A stretch of DNA of 18,099 nt from Actinomycetota bacterium (GTDB lineage: Bacteria > Actinomycetota > Actinomycetes > Propionibacteriales > Propionibacteriaceae), in the NCBI GenBank assembly GCA_016213595.1, contig JACRAA010000276.1:1-18099 (forward strand). The letters run 5' to 3'. How positions within the stretch are numbered: the first letter of the stretch is position 1; each line of letters starts with the position of its first letter. The position numbers and the translations under genes are program-made. A model generated the notes under the pieces. It saw nothing but the letters and a program-made list of their open reading frames with translations. It ran no database searches and was not told where the DNA came from. Positions 12,258-18,099 of the stretch are shown one piece after another.

Positions 12258-12824
12258 ATGAGGAAGATGCTGAGGCTCCTACTGGGACTCCTGATTGTGT
12301 TGGCCGTCGGTCTGACGACGGCCCCCACGGCACAAGCCGCGACCACCCCTTACTGCGGCATCCGTTGGGGGTCGCTGGCCAAGAGCGGTGTCGGTCCGTC
12401 CTACCCGTCCGCCAGCGACTGGGTCTACAACGTCCGCACCGGCCGGCACACCTGCTACGACCGGCTCGTCATCGACGTGTCGGGCCGGGTCAGCGCCTAC
12501 CACGTGCAGTACGTCTCTCAGATCACAACGGAGGGCCGCGGCCTGCCCGTGCCGACCCGCGGTGGGGCCGCCCTGCAGATCAGCGTCATGAACCCGGGGT
12601 ACGACCCGAACACCGGCACGCAGACCTACGTGTACGCCAACCCCAACGAGCTGACCAACGTGACGGGCTACCGGACGTTCCGCCAGGTCGTGTGGGCAGG
12701 GACGTTCGAGGGCTACAGCGGTGTCGGGATCGGAGTTCGCGCCCGCCTGCCCTTCCGTGTGTTCGTCCTGACCGGCCCGGGCAGCAGCAGTCGCCTTGTC
12801 GTCGATGTGGCGCACCGGTGGTGA
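12258..12824 (+). CDS. Secreted AMIN-like domain protein
   Basis: The 188-residue product begins with a Sec signal peptide: MRKMLRLLLG, then a hydrophobic core and TAPTAQA, with likely cleavage after A27. There is no lipobox cysteine. The mature part fits the actinobacterial AMIN-like family. It has a Cys pair (C33 in YCGIRW and C61 in RHTCYDRL, a possible disulfide), YDRLVIDVSGRV, VPTRGGAALQISVMNPGYD, VWAGTFEGYSGVGIGVRARL and the C-terminal RLVVDVAHRW. AMIN-type domains bind peptidoglycan-linked or envelope partners in other proteins; the role of this stand-alone form is not established. The ATG at 12258 has GGAGAGG upstream and directly starts the signal peptide. The much longer in-frame open region upstream is antigenic noise over the APH-like gene. 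Confidence 0.9.
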   Translation: MRKMLRLLLGLLIVLAVGLTTAPTAQAATTPYCGIRWGSLAKSGVGPSYPSASDWVYNVRTGRHTCYDRLVIDVSGRVSAYHVQYVSQITTEGRGLPVPTRGGAALQISVMNPGYDPNTGTQTYVYANPNELTNVTGYRTFRQVVWAGTFEGYSGVGIGVRARLPFRVFVLTGPGSSSRLVVDVAHRW

Positions 12825-12883
12825 GGCCGGACTGAGTGACGCGGAGGCCACCGCAGTATGACTCTGCCCCATCCAGATCGGCG

Positions 12884-13363
12884 CTAGTCCGCCGCGGAAC
12901 GCACGTCCGTGACGTCGACGACCGCGGCGGACAGTGCCGCCACAAGGGCATTCGCGTCGACCACGACGTGGGTGTGCGGGGCCCCCGAGCCGAGGGCGAC
13001 CGTACGGCCGAGCATCGACGCGTCAGCGACGACGGGCCAGACATGGCTGGAGCCGAGGGGCGTGATCGTGCCCCGCACGTACCCGGTGACGGCGTGCGCC
13101 GTGGCCGGATCCGGCAGTGAGAGTCTCTTCGTGCCGAGATGCGCGCGGAGCTTCGGCCAGGAGATGGCACGGTCACCCGGCACGAGGACGAACACGTACG
13201 ACTCGTCGCTGATCCTCACCACGATCGTCTTCACGATGTCGGCCGGGCTGATCCCGCGTTGGGCCGCGGCCTCCTCCAGGGACGAGACGGGCTCGTACTC
13301 GACGACGCGGTAGTCGACGCCGAGAGAGGTCAGGACGGACGCGGCGGGCGGCTCAGCTGTCAT
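12884..13363 (-). CDS. YbaK/EbsC-type aminoacyl-tRNA deacylase
   Basis: The protein has 159 residues, the standard length of free-standing YbaK/ProX-type editing proteins, which hydrolyse mischarged aminoacyl-tRNA in the cytosol. The key lysine is K45 in ADIVKTIVVR. YVFVLVPGDRAISWPKL and the GYVRGTITPLG strand (94-104) are the other family motifs, with ALGSGAPHTHVVVDANAL near the end. The ATG at 13363 is chosen over a longer frame because the domain starts at once (AASVLTSLGVDYRVVEY) and a TAGCGT box lies seven bases upstream. Which mischarged tRNA it edits (Cys-tRNA-Pro, Ala-tRNA-Pro or other) cannot be said. It is divergent from the dodecin gene, 88 bp apart. Confidence 0.9.
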   Translation of the reverse strand: MTAEPPAASVLTSLGVDYRVVEYEPVSSLEEAAAQRGISPADIVKTIVVRISDESYVFVLVPGDRAISWPKLRAHLGTKRLSLPDPATAHAVTGYVRGTITPLGSSHVWPVVADASMLGRTVALGSGAPHTHVVVDANALVAALSAAVVDVTDVRSAAD

Positions 13364-13370
13364 CCCCAGA

Positions 13371-13376
13371 ACGCTA
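13371..13376 (-). promoter_or_regulatory. -10 box of the YbaK-type gene, leaderless
   Basis: TAGCGT on the minus strand is followed by seven bases and the ATG at 13363. No convincing -35 box is visible. The arrangement is the same as at the APH-like gene and the VOC remnant. Confidence 0.45.
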
Positions 13377-13451
13377 GTCGAACGCCTGCTGCATCTTGTG
13401 GCCTGGAACGGCGCCGACGATGCTGAGACCCACAGAGGAAGGGGCGTTGCC

Positions 13452-13715
13452 ATGACCGATCACACGTACGGGGTCAGCGAGGTCGTCGGGACGTCGACCG
13501 AGTCGATCGACGATGCGATCCGGAGCGCGGTCGACCGGGCCAACAAGACCGTACGTCACCTCGACTGGTTCGAAGTGGTGAACGTCCGGGGACACGTGCA
13601 GGACGGTCAGGTGGCCCACTTCCAGGTGACCATCAAGCTCGGCTTCCGGCTCGACCCGGCAGGTAGTGACACAGATCCCACCGAGTCTTCCGTACGGGAC
13701 GTGGGCGACGCATAA
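13452..13715 (+). CDS. Dodecin family flavin-binding protein
   Basis: Dodecins are small proteins that assemble as hollow dodecamers storing or buffering flavins and, in some cases, coenzyme A. This one has 87 residues. TYGVSEVVGTSTESIDDAIR, SAVDRANKTVRHLDWFEVVN and GQVAHFQVTIKLGFRL give the beta-alpha-beta-beta fold. W39 is at the position that stacks on flavin. After the final strand there is an extra acidic tail (DPAGSDTDPTESSVRDVGDA), longer than in the usual approximately 68-residue protein. The ATG has AGGAAGGGG upstream. A weak promoter, TTGTGG (13396-13401) and GATGCT (13419-13424), lies in the divergent gap with the deacylase gene. The UBP zinc finger gene follows after 32 bp and may be cotranscribed. 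Confidence 0.92.
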   Translation: MTDHTYGVSEVVGTSTESIDDAIRSAVDRANKTVRHLDWFEVVNVRGHVQDGQVAHFQVTIKLGFRLDPAGSDTDPTESSVRDVGDA

Positions 13716-13747
13716 CCTCCGAGAGATACGCGGGAGAGAAACGGACC

Positions 13748-14032
13748 ATGAACGCTTCTTGTGAACACCTCGACCAGGTCCGAGAGGTCACACCGTCGGC
13801 TGACGGTTGCGAGGATTGCCTGCGCATCGGCGCCCAGTGGGTCCACTTGAGGCTCTGCCTGGTCTGTGGTCACGTGGGCTGCTGCGACAGCTCGCCCAAC
13901 CGCCATGCCACCGCGCATTGGCACGCGACGCAGCATCCGATCATCCAGTCGTTCCAGCCCGGGGAGGACTGGTGGTGGTGCTACCCCGACGAGCTGTTCT
14001 TCGAGACCCCACCGACCTCGTCGCACAGCTGA
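13748..14032 (+). CDS. UBP-type zinc finger domain protein
   Basis: This stand-alone zf-UBP domain has 94 residues. All zinc ligands are visible: C5, H7, C21, C24, C37, C40, C45 or C46, H53, H57 and H63. They lie in the pattern CEH...CEDC...RLCLVCGHVGCCDSSPNRHA...H...HP. The tail has QSFQPGEDWWWCYPDELFF, typical of the bacterial members. In eukaryotes the domain binds the free C terminus of ubiquitin. Bacteria with this protein mostly lack ubiquitin, and its role there is not known. It starts 32 bp after dodecin on the same strand, with GGGAGA about 11 bases before the ATG. It could bind the C-terminal Gly-Gly-type end of another small modifier, but that is speculation. Confidence 0.92.
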   Translation: MNASCEHLDQVREVTPSADGCEDCLRIGAQWVHLRLCLVCGHVGCCDSSPNRHATAHWHATQHPIIQSFQPGEDWWWCYPDELFFETPPTSSHS

Positions 14033-14141
14033 CCCTGCCGTGACGAACCCGGCCTGAGTGGCCCTGAGCTGTTGCCAAGTGGCTGAGCTGGGACGTCACT
14101 CAGCCTGCAGGAGATCGGGACCGGTGTGGTTGGCTGGGGCA

Positions 14142-15065
14142 ATGAAGGCACTGCAGTACGACAGCTTCGGAGGCCTCGGCCAGCTGAGGGTGGGCGAGCT
14201 TCCTGACCCGCACATCGGCCCCGACACCCTGCTGGTGACGGTGGTGGCTGCCAGCATCAACCCGGTGGACTACAAGGTGCGCGAGGGCTACCTCACAGGC
14301 CTCATCGACGCTGTGTTCCCCGTCGTCCCCGGCTGGGACGTCGCTGGCGTCGTCGTACGTCCCGGGCTCGACACTCCGGAGTTTGCCGTGGGCGACGAGG
14401 TGCTGGCCTACGCACGTACCGACGTCGTCCACGGCGGGACCCTCGCCGAGCTCGTGGCGGTGCCGGTACGGACCGCAGCCCACAAGCCGGCGTCCGTGAG
14501 CTTCGAGGACGCCGCCGCGTTGCCGCTCGCGGGTCTGACCGCCTTGCAGAGCGTTCGCCGCTCGGGCCTGAAGGCAGGGGATGCCGTACTCGTGCATGCC
14601 GCTGCCGGCGGCGTCGGCTCGTTCGCCACCCAGCTGGCCGTGCTGTCCGGTGCCCGGGTGGTCGGGACGGCCGGCCCGGCGAACCACGACTACCTTCGAG
14701 GCCTCGGCGCCGAGCCGGTGCCGTACGGCGAAGGCCTGGTGGCGGCCGCGAAGGCGCTCGTTCCCGACGGGTTCGACGTGGTGCTCGACTACGTCGGTGG
14801 CGCCGCGATGGACGCCACCCGCGACCTGGTGAAGCCAGGCGGCTCCGTGATCTCGATCACCGACGGCCGCGCGGCGTCGGAGTTCGGCGGCCAGGCGATC
14901 TGGGTACGTCCCAGCAGTGAGGACCTCGCCGAGCTCGTCGGTCTGGTCGCTGAGGGCAAACTGACGGTGAACGTGGCCGAGGTCTTCGATCTCGACCACG
15001 CCGTCGACGCCTATCGCCTGCTCGAAGCGGGCCACACCCGCGGCAAGATCGTTGTGAAGATCTAG
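14142..15065 (+). CDS. Quinone oxidoreductase-type medium-chain dehydrogenase/reductase
   Basis: The protein has 307 residues and is zinc-independent, as the catalytic zinc ligands of alcohol dehydrogenases are absent. The N-terminal GroES-like domain has VVAASINPVDYKVREGY, FPVVPGWDVAGVVV and FAVGDEVLAY. The Rossmann domain has the NADPH motif in VLVHAAAGGVGSFATQLAVL and GARVVGTAG. The C-terminal end, DLDHAVDAYRLLEAGHTRGK followed by IVVKI, is typical. It would reduce quinones or activated alkenes with NADPH. The ATG at 14142 is preferred over an upstream in-frame start because homologues begin with MKALQYDSFG. The Shine-Dalgarno (CTGGGG) is weak. It converges with the next gene with only two bases between the stops. 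Confidence 0.93.
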   Translation: MKALQYDSFGGLGQLRVGELPDPHIGPDTLLVTVVAASINPVDYKVREGYLTGLIDAVFPVVPGWDVAGVVVRPGLDTPEFAVGDEVLAYARTDVVHGGTLAELVAVPVRTAAHKPASVSFEDAAALPLAGLTALQSVRRSGLKAGDAVLVHAAAGGVGSFATQLAVLSGARVVGTAGPANHDYLRGLGAEPVPYGEGLVAAAKALVPDGFDVVLDYVGGAAMDATRDLVKPGGSVISITDGRAASEFGGQAIWVRPSSEDLAELVGLVAEGKLTVNVAEVFDLDHAVDAYRLLEAGHTRGKIVVKI

Positions 15066-15067
15066 AC

Positions 15068-15445
15068 CTACCCCAGGATCACCTTCCGGTCGTGCGCCTG
15101 AAGCCGGCCGAGCAGATGGGTCCGGGAGAGCTGCACGGGGCCGCAGTCACACCAGGCGGGGATCTCATCGCCGACCCCGCGGCCGGCCTGGAGCAGGTCG
15201 AGCCGATCAGGGCGGGGGGCCGCGTGGTGCCCGGTGTCGATGAAGTCCTTCGACCCGTGAGCGTGCGGTCCGGGATGGGTGAGGATCACCGGTCCGATCC
15301 CCGTGTCATAGACCGCAGCGACGTGGTGGGATCGCCGACACTGAACGCTCATCCGCTCGGACTCCGCCCTGGCGGGTCCGAGGTCGTCCAGCGCCTGTTG
15401 GGCCTGACGTTGCCTGGTTTCGGTAGCTGTCAGCCTCGTGGTCAT
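15068..15445 (-). CDS. Hypothetical Cys/His-rich protein
   Basis: The 125-residue protein resembles uncharacterised actinobacterial proteins, and I know no function for it. It begins with a charged Gln/Arg helix (TRQRQAQQALDDLG). Conserved-looking polar motifs follow: SVQCRRSHHVAAVYDT (C36, H40, H41), LTHPGPHAHGSKDFIDTGHH and PAWCDCGPVQLSR (C99, C101). The spaced Cys and His residues could hold a zinc ion. There is no signal peptide or membrane segment. AGGAGGG lies about 11 bases upstream of the ATG. It is divergent from the phosphoribosyltransferase gene. The intact frame with SD and ordered motifs makes it a real gene despite its size. Confidence 0.75.
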   Translation of the reverse strand: MTTRLTATETRQRQAQQALDDLGPARAESERMSVQCRRSHHVAAVYDTGIGPVILTHPGPHAHGSKDFIDTGHHAAPRPDRLDLLQAGRGVGDEIPAWCDCGPVQLSRTHLLGRLQAHDRKVILG

Positions 15446-15639
15446 TGAAGTCTCAGCCCTCCTTGTCGGCTCCTGCCATCAGAATCAGCTGCCCCGGCAC
15501 CTTCACGATACGTCGGGACGGGGGACGCCCGACACCCTTGGGGCGGCCGACCAACACGCCCAACCCGTGCCGCTTCACTCGCCTCCGGCTACTGCCGGCC
15601 CGCACGTACGGGTGTCTACTGGTTCGGGGAGGAGCGACC

Positions 15640-16287
15640 ATGTTCCGGGACCGAGAAGAAGCGGCCGGGCTGCTGGCCCAGCGACTCGCCACGTACAAGG
15701 GGCAGCACCCGCTCGTGCTGGCCATCCCGCGCGGGGCCGTCGTCATGGCGAAGATCATCGCCGAGGAGCTGGGAGGCGACTTCGACGTCGTGCTCGTCCG
15801 CAAGCTGGGGGCGCCGTACGATCCGGAACTGGCGGTCGGCTCCGTGGACGAGAGCGGCAGGACGTACCTCTCTCCCTTCGCGGCGAGGGCCGGAGCGGAC
15901 GACGCCTACATCGCCAAGGAGCGGGCCGTCCAGCTGGGCATCCTCAGGCAGCGCCGGCACCAGTACACGCCGATCCGGCCGCCGATCGAACCCGCGGGGC
16001 GGGTCGTGATCATCGTCGACGACGGGCTGGCGACGGGCGCGACGATGATCTCGGCCCTCCACGCGCTCCGCATGCTGCACCCGACCAAGCTCGTGTGTGC
16101 CGTGCCGGTCTCGCCGCGGGACACTCTGGAGCTCGTACGCCAGCACGCGGACGATGTCGTCTGCCTCGACACCCCGGTGTCGTTCCAGGCCGTCGGCCTC
16201 TTCTACCAGCGGTTCCCGCAGGTGCCCGACTCCGAGGTGATCGAGCTGCTGCGGCGACCACCGGAAGGTACGGCACCGGCGCCGTGA
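15640..16287 (+). CDS. Phosphoribosyltransferase family protein
   Basis: The 215 residues form a type I PRTase fold. The N-terminal region has PLVLAIPRGAVVMAKIIAEE and DVVLVRKLGAPYDPELAVGSVDE. The PRPP-binding motif VVIIVDDGLATGATM is at 122-136, with two adjacent acidic residues. The insert after residue 70 (SGRTYLSPFAARAGADDAYI) is the hood. This subgroup is common in actinobacteria and often listed near stress proteins or dienelactone hydrolases; its substrate is not known. The ATG at 15640 has a perfect GGGGAGGAG seven bases upstream, so the in-frame upstream extension is not used. The 194-bp gap to the divergent gene shows no recognised operator. Confidence 0.92.
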   Translation: MFRDREEAAGLLAQRLATYKGQHPLVLAIPRGAVVMAKIIAEELGGDFDVVLVRKLGAPYDPELAVGSVDESGRTYLSPFAARAGADDAYIAKERAVQLGILRQRRHQYTPIRPPIEPAGRVVIIVDDGLATGATMISALHALRMLHPTKLVCAVPVSPRDTLELVRQHADDVVCLDTPVSFQAVGLFYQRFPQVPDSEVIELLRRPPEGTAPAP

Positions 16288-16345
16288 CCGAGCCGTACGT
16301 GCCGCGGGAGTCCGTACAGGCCTGCCTCACGATGTCGGGGGAGGG

Positions 16346-17362
16346 CTAACGAACCACCGACGGGGACCACGCCTGCGGGATCAGGAGCGTCGCCGGACCC
16401 GAGCCGTCGACCGGCACCTGCCAGACGTCGTCCGTGCCCGCGTCGGCGCCGGTACGGGGAATGCCGTAGGTCACATGGCCGTTGTCGAGCCATTCGACCT
16501 GGTCGTCCACGCTTCGCGTCTCGGCGAGCGGAGCGACGGCACCGGATGCCAGGTCGTACCGCACGAGCCGCCACCGCCCGGACGGCAGGTCGCCTCGCTG
16601 CTTGTAGACGAGGTGCTGGCCGTCGGGAGACAAGGACGGGCACTCGGCGTCCTCGTGGAGGGTGGTGACGACGCGCTGGGAGAGGCTCCCCTTGACGAGC
16701 CAGGTGTGCTGGGACCACCGCACCGTCGCGTAGAAGGTGTCGTCGTCAGCGGCGAAGGTGACCCCCCAGTAGTTGCGGTCGAGCGGCACGACCCGCTCCC
16801 CCGCCTGGATGAGCGTGAAGCTCTCGAGGCTGCCGTAGCTGGCCCCGCCGATCCTCGTCACCACCGTCTGCGTGGAGAACGAGGTGGCCGCGTACGAGTC
16901 ACCCGAGATGAAGCTGGTCGTCGCAGCCAGGGTGCCGTCCCGTGACAGGCGCGCGCGGCTGGGAACACCGGTCAGCGGCAGGCTCTGTTCACTGGTGAAG
17001 GCGGAGTCGAGCACATGCGCGGAATCTGCTGTCACGACACCGGCTGATGTCGAGACGCAGAGGTAGCGCTGGTCGGTGGCGTAGACCCGGTCGCAGCTCA
17101 CGGGCGTCATGGCGCGTGGACCGGAGGCGTCGGCGAGCGAGACCACCGCGACCTGGCCGTAGCCGCTTCTCTTGTTCTCGCTGCGGAAGACGATGTGCGG
17201 GCTCCTGATGATGTCCTCGAGGCTGGTCTGGGCCGCCGGAGAGATTCCCGCCCGCTCAGCGGTCTGGCGGGCGCGGGAGATGACGATGTACGTGCCGGCG
17301 CCACCGATGACCAGGACGCAGACCAGGACGAGTACGAGAGCTCGGGTGCGGGGGATGTGCAT
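16346..17362 (-). CDS. Membrane-anchored beta-propeller (TolB-like) protein
   Basis: The protein has 338 residues. A short basic N terminus (MHIPRTR) and hydrophobic segment (about 8-29) form a signal anchor, so most of the protein is outside the membrane. The rest is built of WD40/TolB-like blades, recognised by GYGQVAVVSLADASG, ARLSRDGTLAATTSF, CPSLSPDGQHLVYKQRG, WRLVRYDLASGAVAPLAE and VEWLDNGHVTYGIP. SPDGQHLVY is the classical TolB/PD40 repeat core. Such domains bind partner proteins or ligands. The ATG at 17362 comes two bases after the upstream MFS stop, with only a weak SD (GCGGGT), so translational coupling is likely. The extended frame upstream overlaps the MFS gene and is not used. 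Confidence 0.87.
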   Translation of the reverse strand: MHIPRTRALVLVLVCVLVIGGAGTYIVISRARQTAERAGISPAAQTSLEDIIRSPHIVFRSENKRSGYGQVAVVSLADASGPRAMTPVSCDRVYATDQRYLCVSTSAGVVTADSAHVLDSAFTSEQSLPLTGVPSRARLSRDGTLAATTSFISGDSYAATSFSTQTVVTRIGGASYGSLESFTLIQAGERVVPLDRNYWGVTFAADDDTFYATVRWSQHTWLVKGSLSQRVVTTLHEDAECPSLSPDGQHLVYKQRGDLPSGRWRLVRYDLASGAVAPLAETRSVDDQVEWLDNGHVTYGIPRTGADAGTDDVWQVPVDGSGPATLLIPQAWSPSVVR

Positions 17363-17364
17363 GG

Positions 17365-18099
17365 TCACAGACCCGCTGCAGAGGCGGTGGCCGGAGCGTG
17401 AGGCCGGTCGACCCCTCGCAACAGCAGCGCCGCGACGGGTATGGCGACCACCAGACATGCCGTCATGACCACCAATGCCTCCACCCGGCCCAGTCGGGTC
17501 CACATCAGCCCGAACACGAGCGACGAGACGAAGCGGCTCGCAGCGACCACCGTCTGGGCGGTCGCGATGCCGCTGGCGCGCACGGAGGAGGCGGAGATGC
17601 GTGCGGCTAGCGCAGCCAGCACCCCGTCGGTCGCGGCGTAGTAGGCCCCGAGCAGAAGCAGGCACGCCACCGATGCTGCCGGACCGGAGAGCGGACCCCC
17701 TGCGAACACGTACGAGAAGGCGAGTGCCACGTACCCACCGATGTACACGGGCGTTCTGCCGATGCGGTCAGCGAGCCGGCCGAACGGTACGGCCAGGAGG
17801 AGGTAGGCGAAGTTCGTTCCGACGTACAGCAGCGGGAAGTACGTCGTTGCCAGCGAGTCCCGCGCTGTGAGCTCCAGATAGAGGAAGCCGTCGCCGACGG
17901 TCAGCAGGCCGAGGATTCCCGCGGCCTTGAGCACCCGTCCGAGCTGCGGGGTCCGGAGAAGCCGGAGGGACACGCGGCCGGGGGTCGCGGGGGACCCGGG
18001 TGTCGCGGCAGGACCTGAGCGCCGCCCAGGCCGGAGGTCGGGCACCAGGAGCAACAGCACTGCGAGTCCGACGAGGGCCATTGCAAGGGAGGCGACGAA
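17365..18099 (-). CDS. MFS transporter, C-terminal part (cut by window edge)
   Basis: The frame is open to the last base of the window, so the N-terminal half lies outside. The visible 244 residues contain about six hydrophobic helices. LYVGTNFAYLLLAVPFGRLADRIGRTPVYIGGY holds the second-half version of the MFS loop motif (GRLADRIGRTP). Later helices include ASVACLLLLGAYYAATDGVL and VEALVVMTACLVVAIPVAALLL. The internal ATG at 18081 is not the true start, because the reading continues upstream (FVASLA). Substrate is unknown. It is the upstream member of a pair with the beta-propeller gene, two bases apart. Confidence 0.9.
   Translation of the reverse strand, partial: FVASLAMALVGLAVLLLLVPDLRPGRRSGPAATPGSPATPGRVSLRLLRTPQLGRVLKAAGILGLLTVGDGFLYLELTARDSLATTYFPLLYVGTNFAYLLLAVPFGRLADRIGRTPVYIGGYVALAFSYVFAGGPLSGPAASVACLLLLGAYYAATDGVLAALAARISASSVRASGIATAQTVVAASRFVSSLVFGLMWTRLGRVEALVVMTACLVVAIPVAALLLRGVDRPHAPATASAAGL

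Noticed and set aside
10741..12333. Minus-strand open frame of 530 codons
   Set aside because: It runs antisense across two well-supported genes and the gap between them, with Ser/Arg/Thr/Pro-rich noise composition and no motif.
15438..15639. Upstream extension of the phosphoribosyltransferase
   Set aside because: The ATG at 15640 has an excellent SD and begins the domain. The extension has no motif and crosses the divergent promoter region.
1..18099. tRNA or rRNA genes, transposase or integrase genes
   Set aside because: None could be recognised on either strand. The only structured RNA I can support is the guanidine-III aptamer.

Overview
This is a high-GC window with the look of an actinobacterial chromosome. 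Codons strongly prefer G or C at the third position. GTACG/CGTAC words are frequent, several promoters have TANNNT -10 boxes immediately before the start codon (leaderless type), and many families present are typical of Actinobacteria (AMIN-like secreted protein, dodecin, ManNAc-type polysaccharide genes). I would guess Propionibacteriales/Nocardioidaceae, but that is inference from composition and gene content, not proof.

Left end (1-4270): a repeat-rich non-coding stretch carries four exact-spaced 22-bp direct repeats and a nested inverted repeat around a perfect 32-bp palindrome. It lies beyond the 3' end of a four-gene minus-strand operon. In transcription order the operon holds a WbpD/WlbB-type sugar N-acetyltransferase, an unrecognised probable alpha/alpha-toroid protein, a WecG/TagA/CpsF glycosyltransferase and a WecC-type UDP-ManNAc dehydrogenase. 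All three junctions overlap (ATGA, ATGA, TGATG), so translation is probably coupled. A plausible promoter (TTGGCA-N18-TATCTT on the minus strand) and an abutting palindrome lie upstream. The set points to a surface polysaccharide containing an amino-uronic acid.

Middle left (4271-7544): a minus-strand protein resembles only the N-terminal part of GTP-dependent PEP carboxykinase. It is followed by a DUF2127 membrane protein and, divergently, by an SMR-type guanidinium exporter (sugE/gdx) preceded by a clear guanidine-III (ykkC-III) riboswitch. Next is a luciferase-like flavin monooxygenase with a TetR-type palindromic operator just before its start.

Centre (7719-11200): a duplicated fusion of pterin-carbinolamine-dehydratase-like and VOC domains is followed by a small scarred region. 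That region holds an internally deleted VOC remnant, an overlapping transglutaminase-like gene, a 19-codon SDR stub on the other strand, and then an unrecognised 374-residue gene.

Right (11330-18099): an APH-like kinase with Asn in place of the catalytic Asp, a secreted AMIN-like protein, a YbaK-type deacylase divergent from dodecin plus a UBP-type zinc finger protein, a quinone oxidoreductase convergent with a Cys/His-rich hypothetical protein, a phosphoribosyltransferase, and a membrane-anchored beta-propeller protein behind an MFS transporter cut by the window edge. These are mostly single housekeeping or stress-type genes. No rRNA, tRNA, CRISPR array, transposase or integrase was seen.
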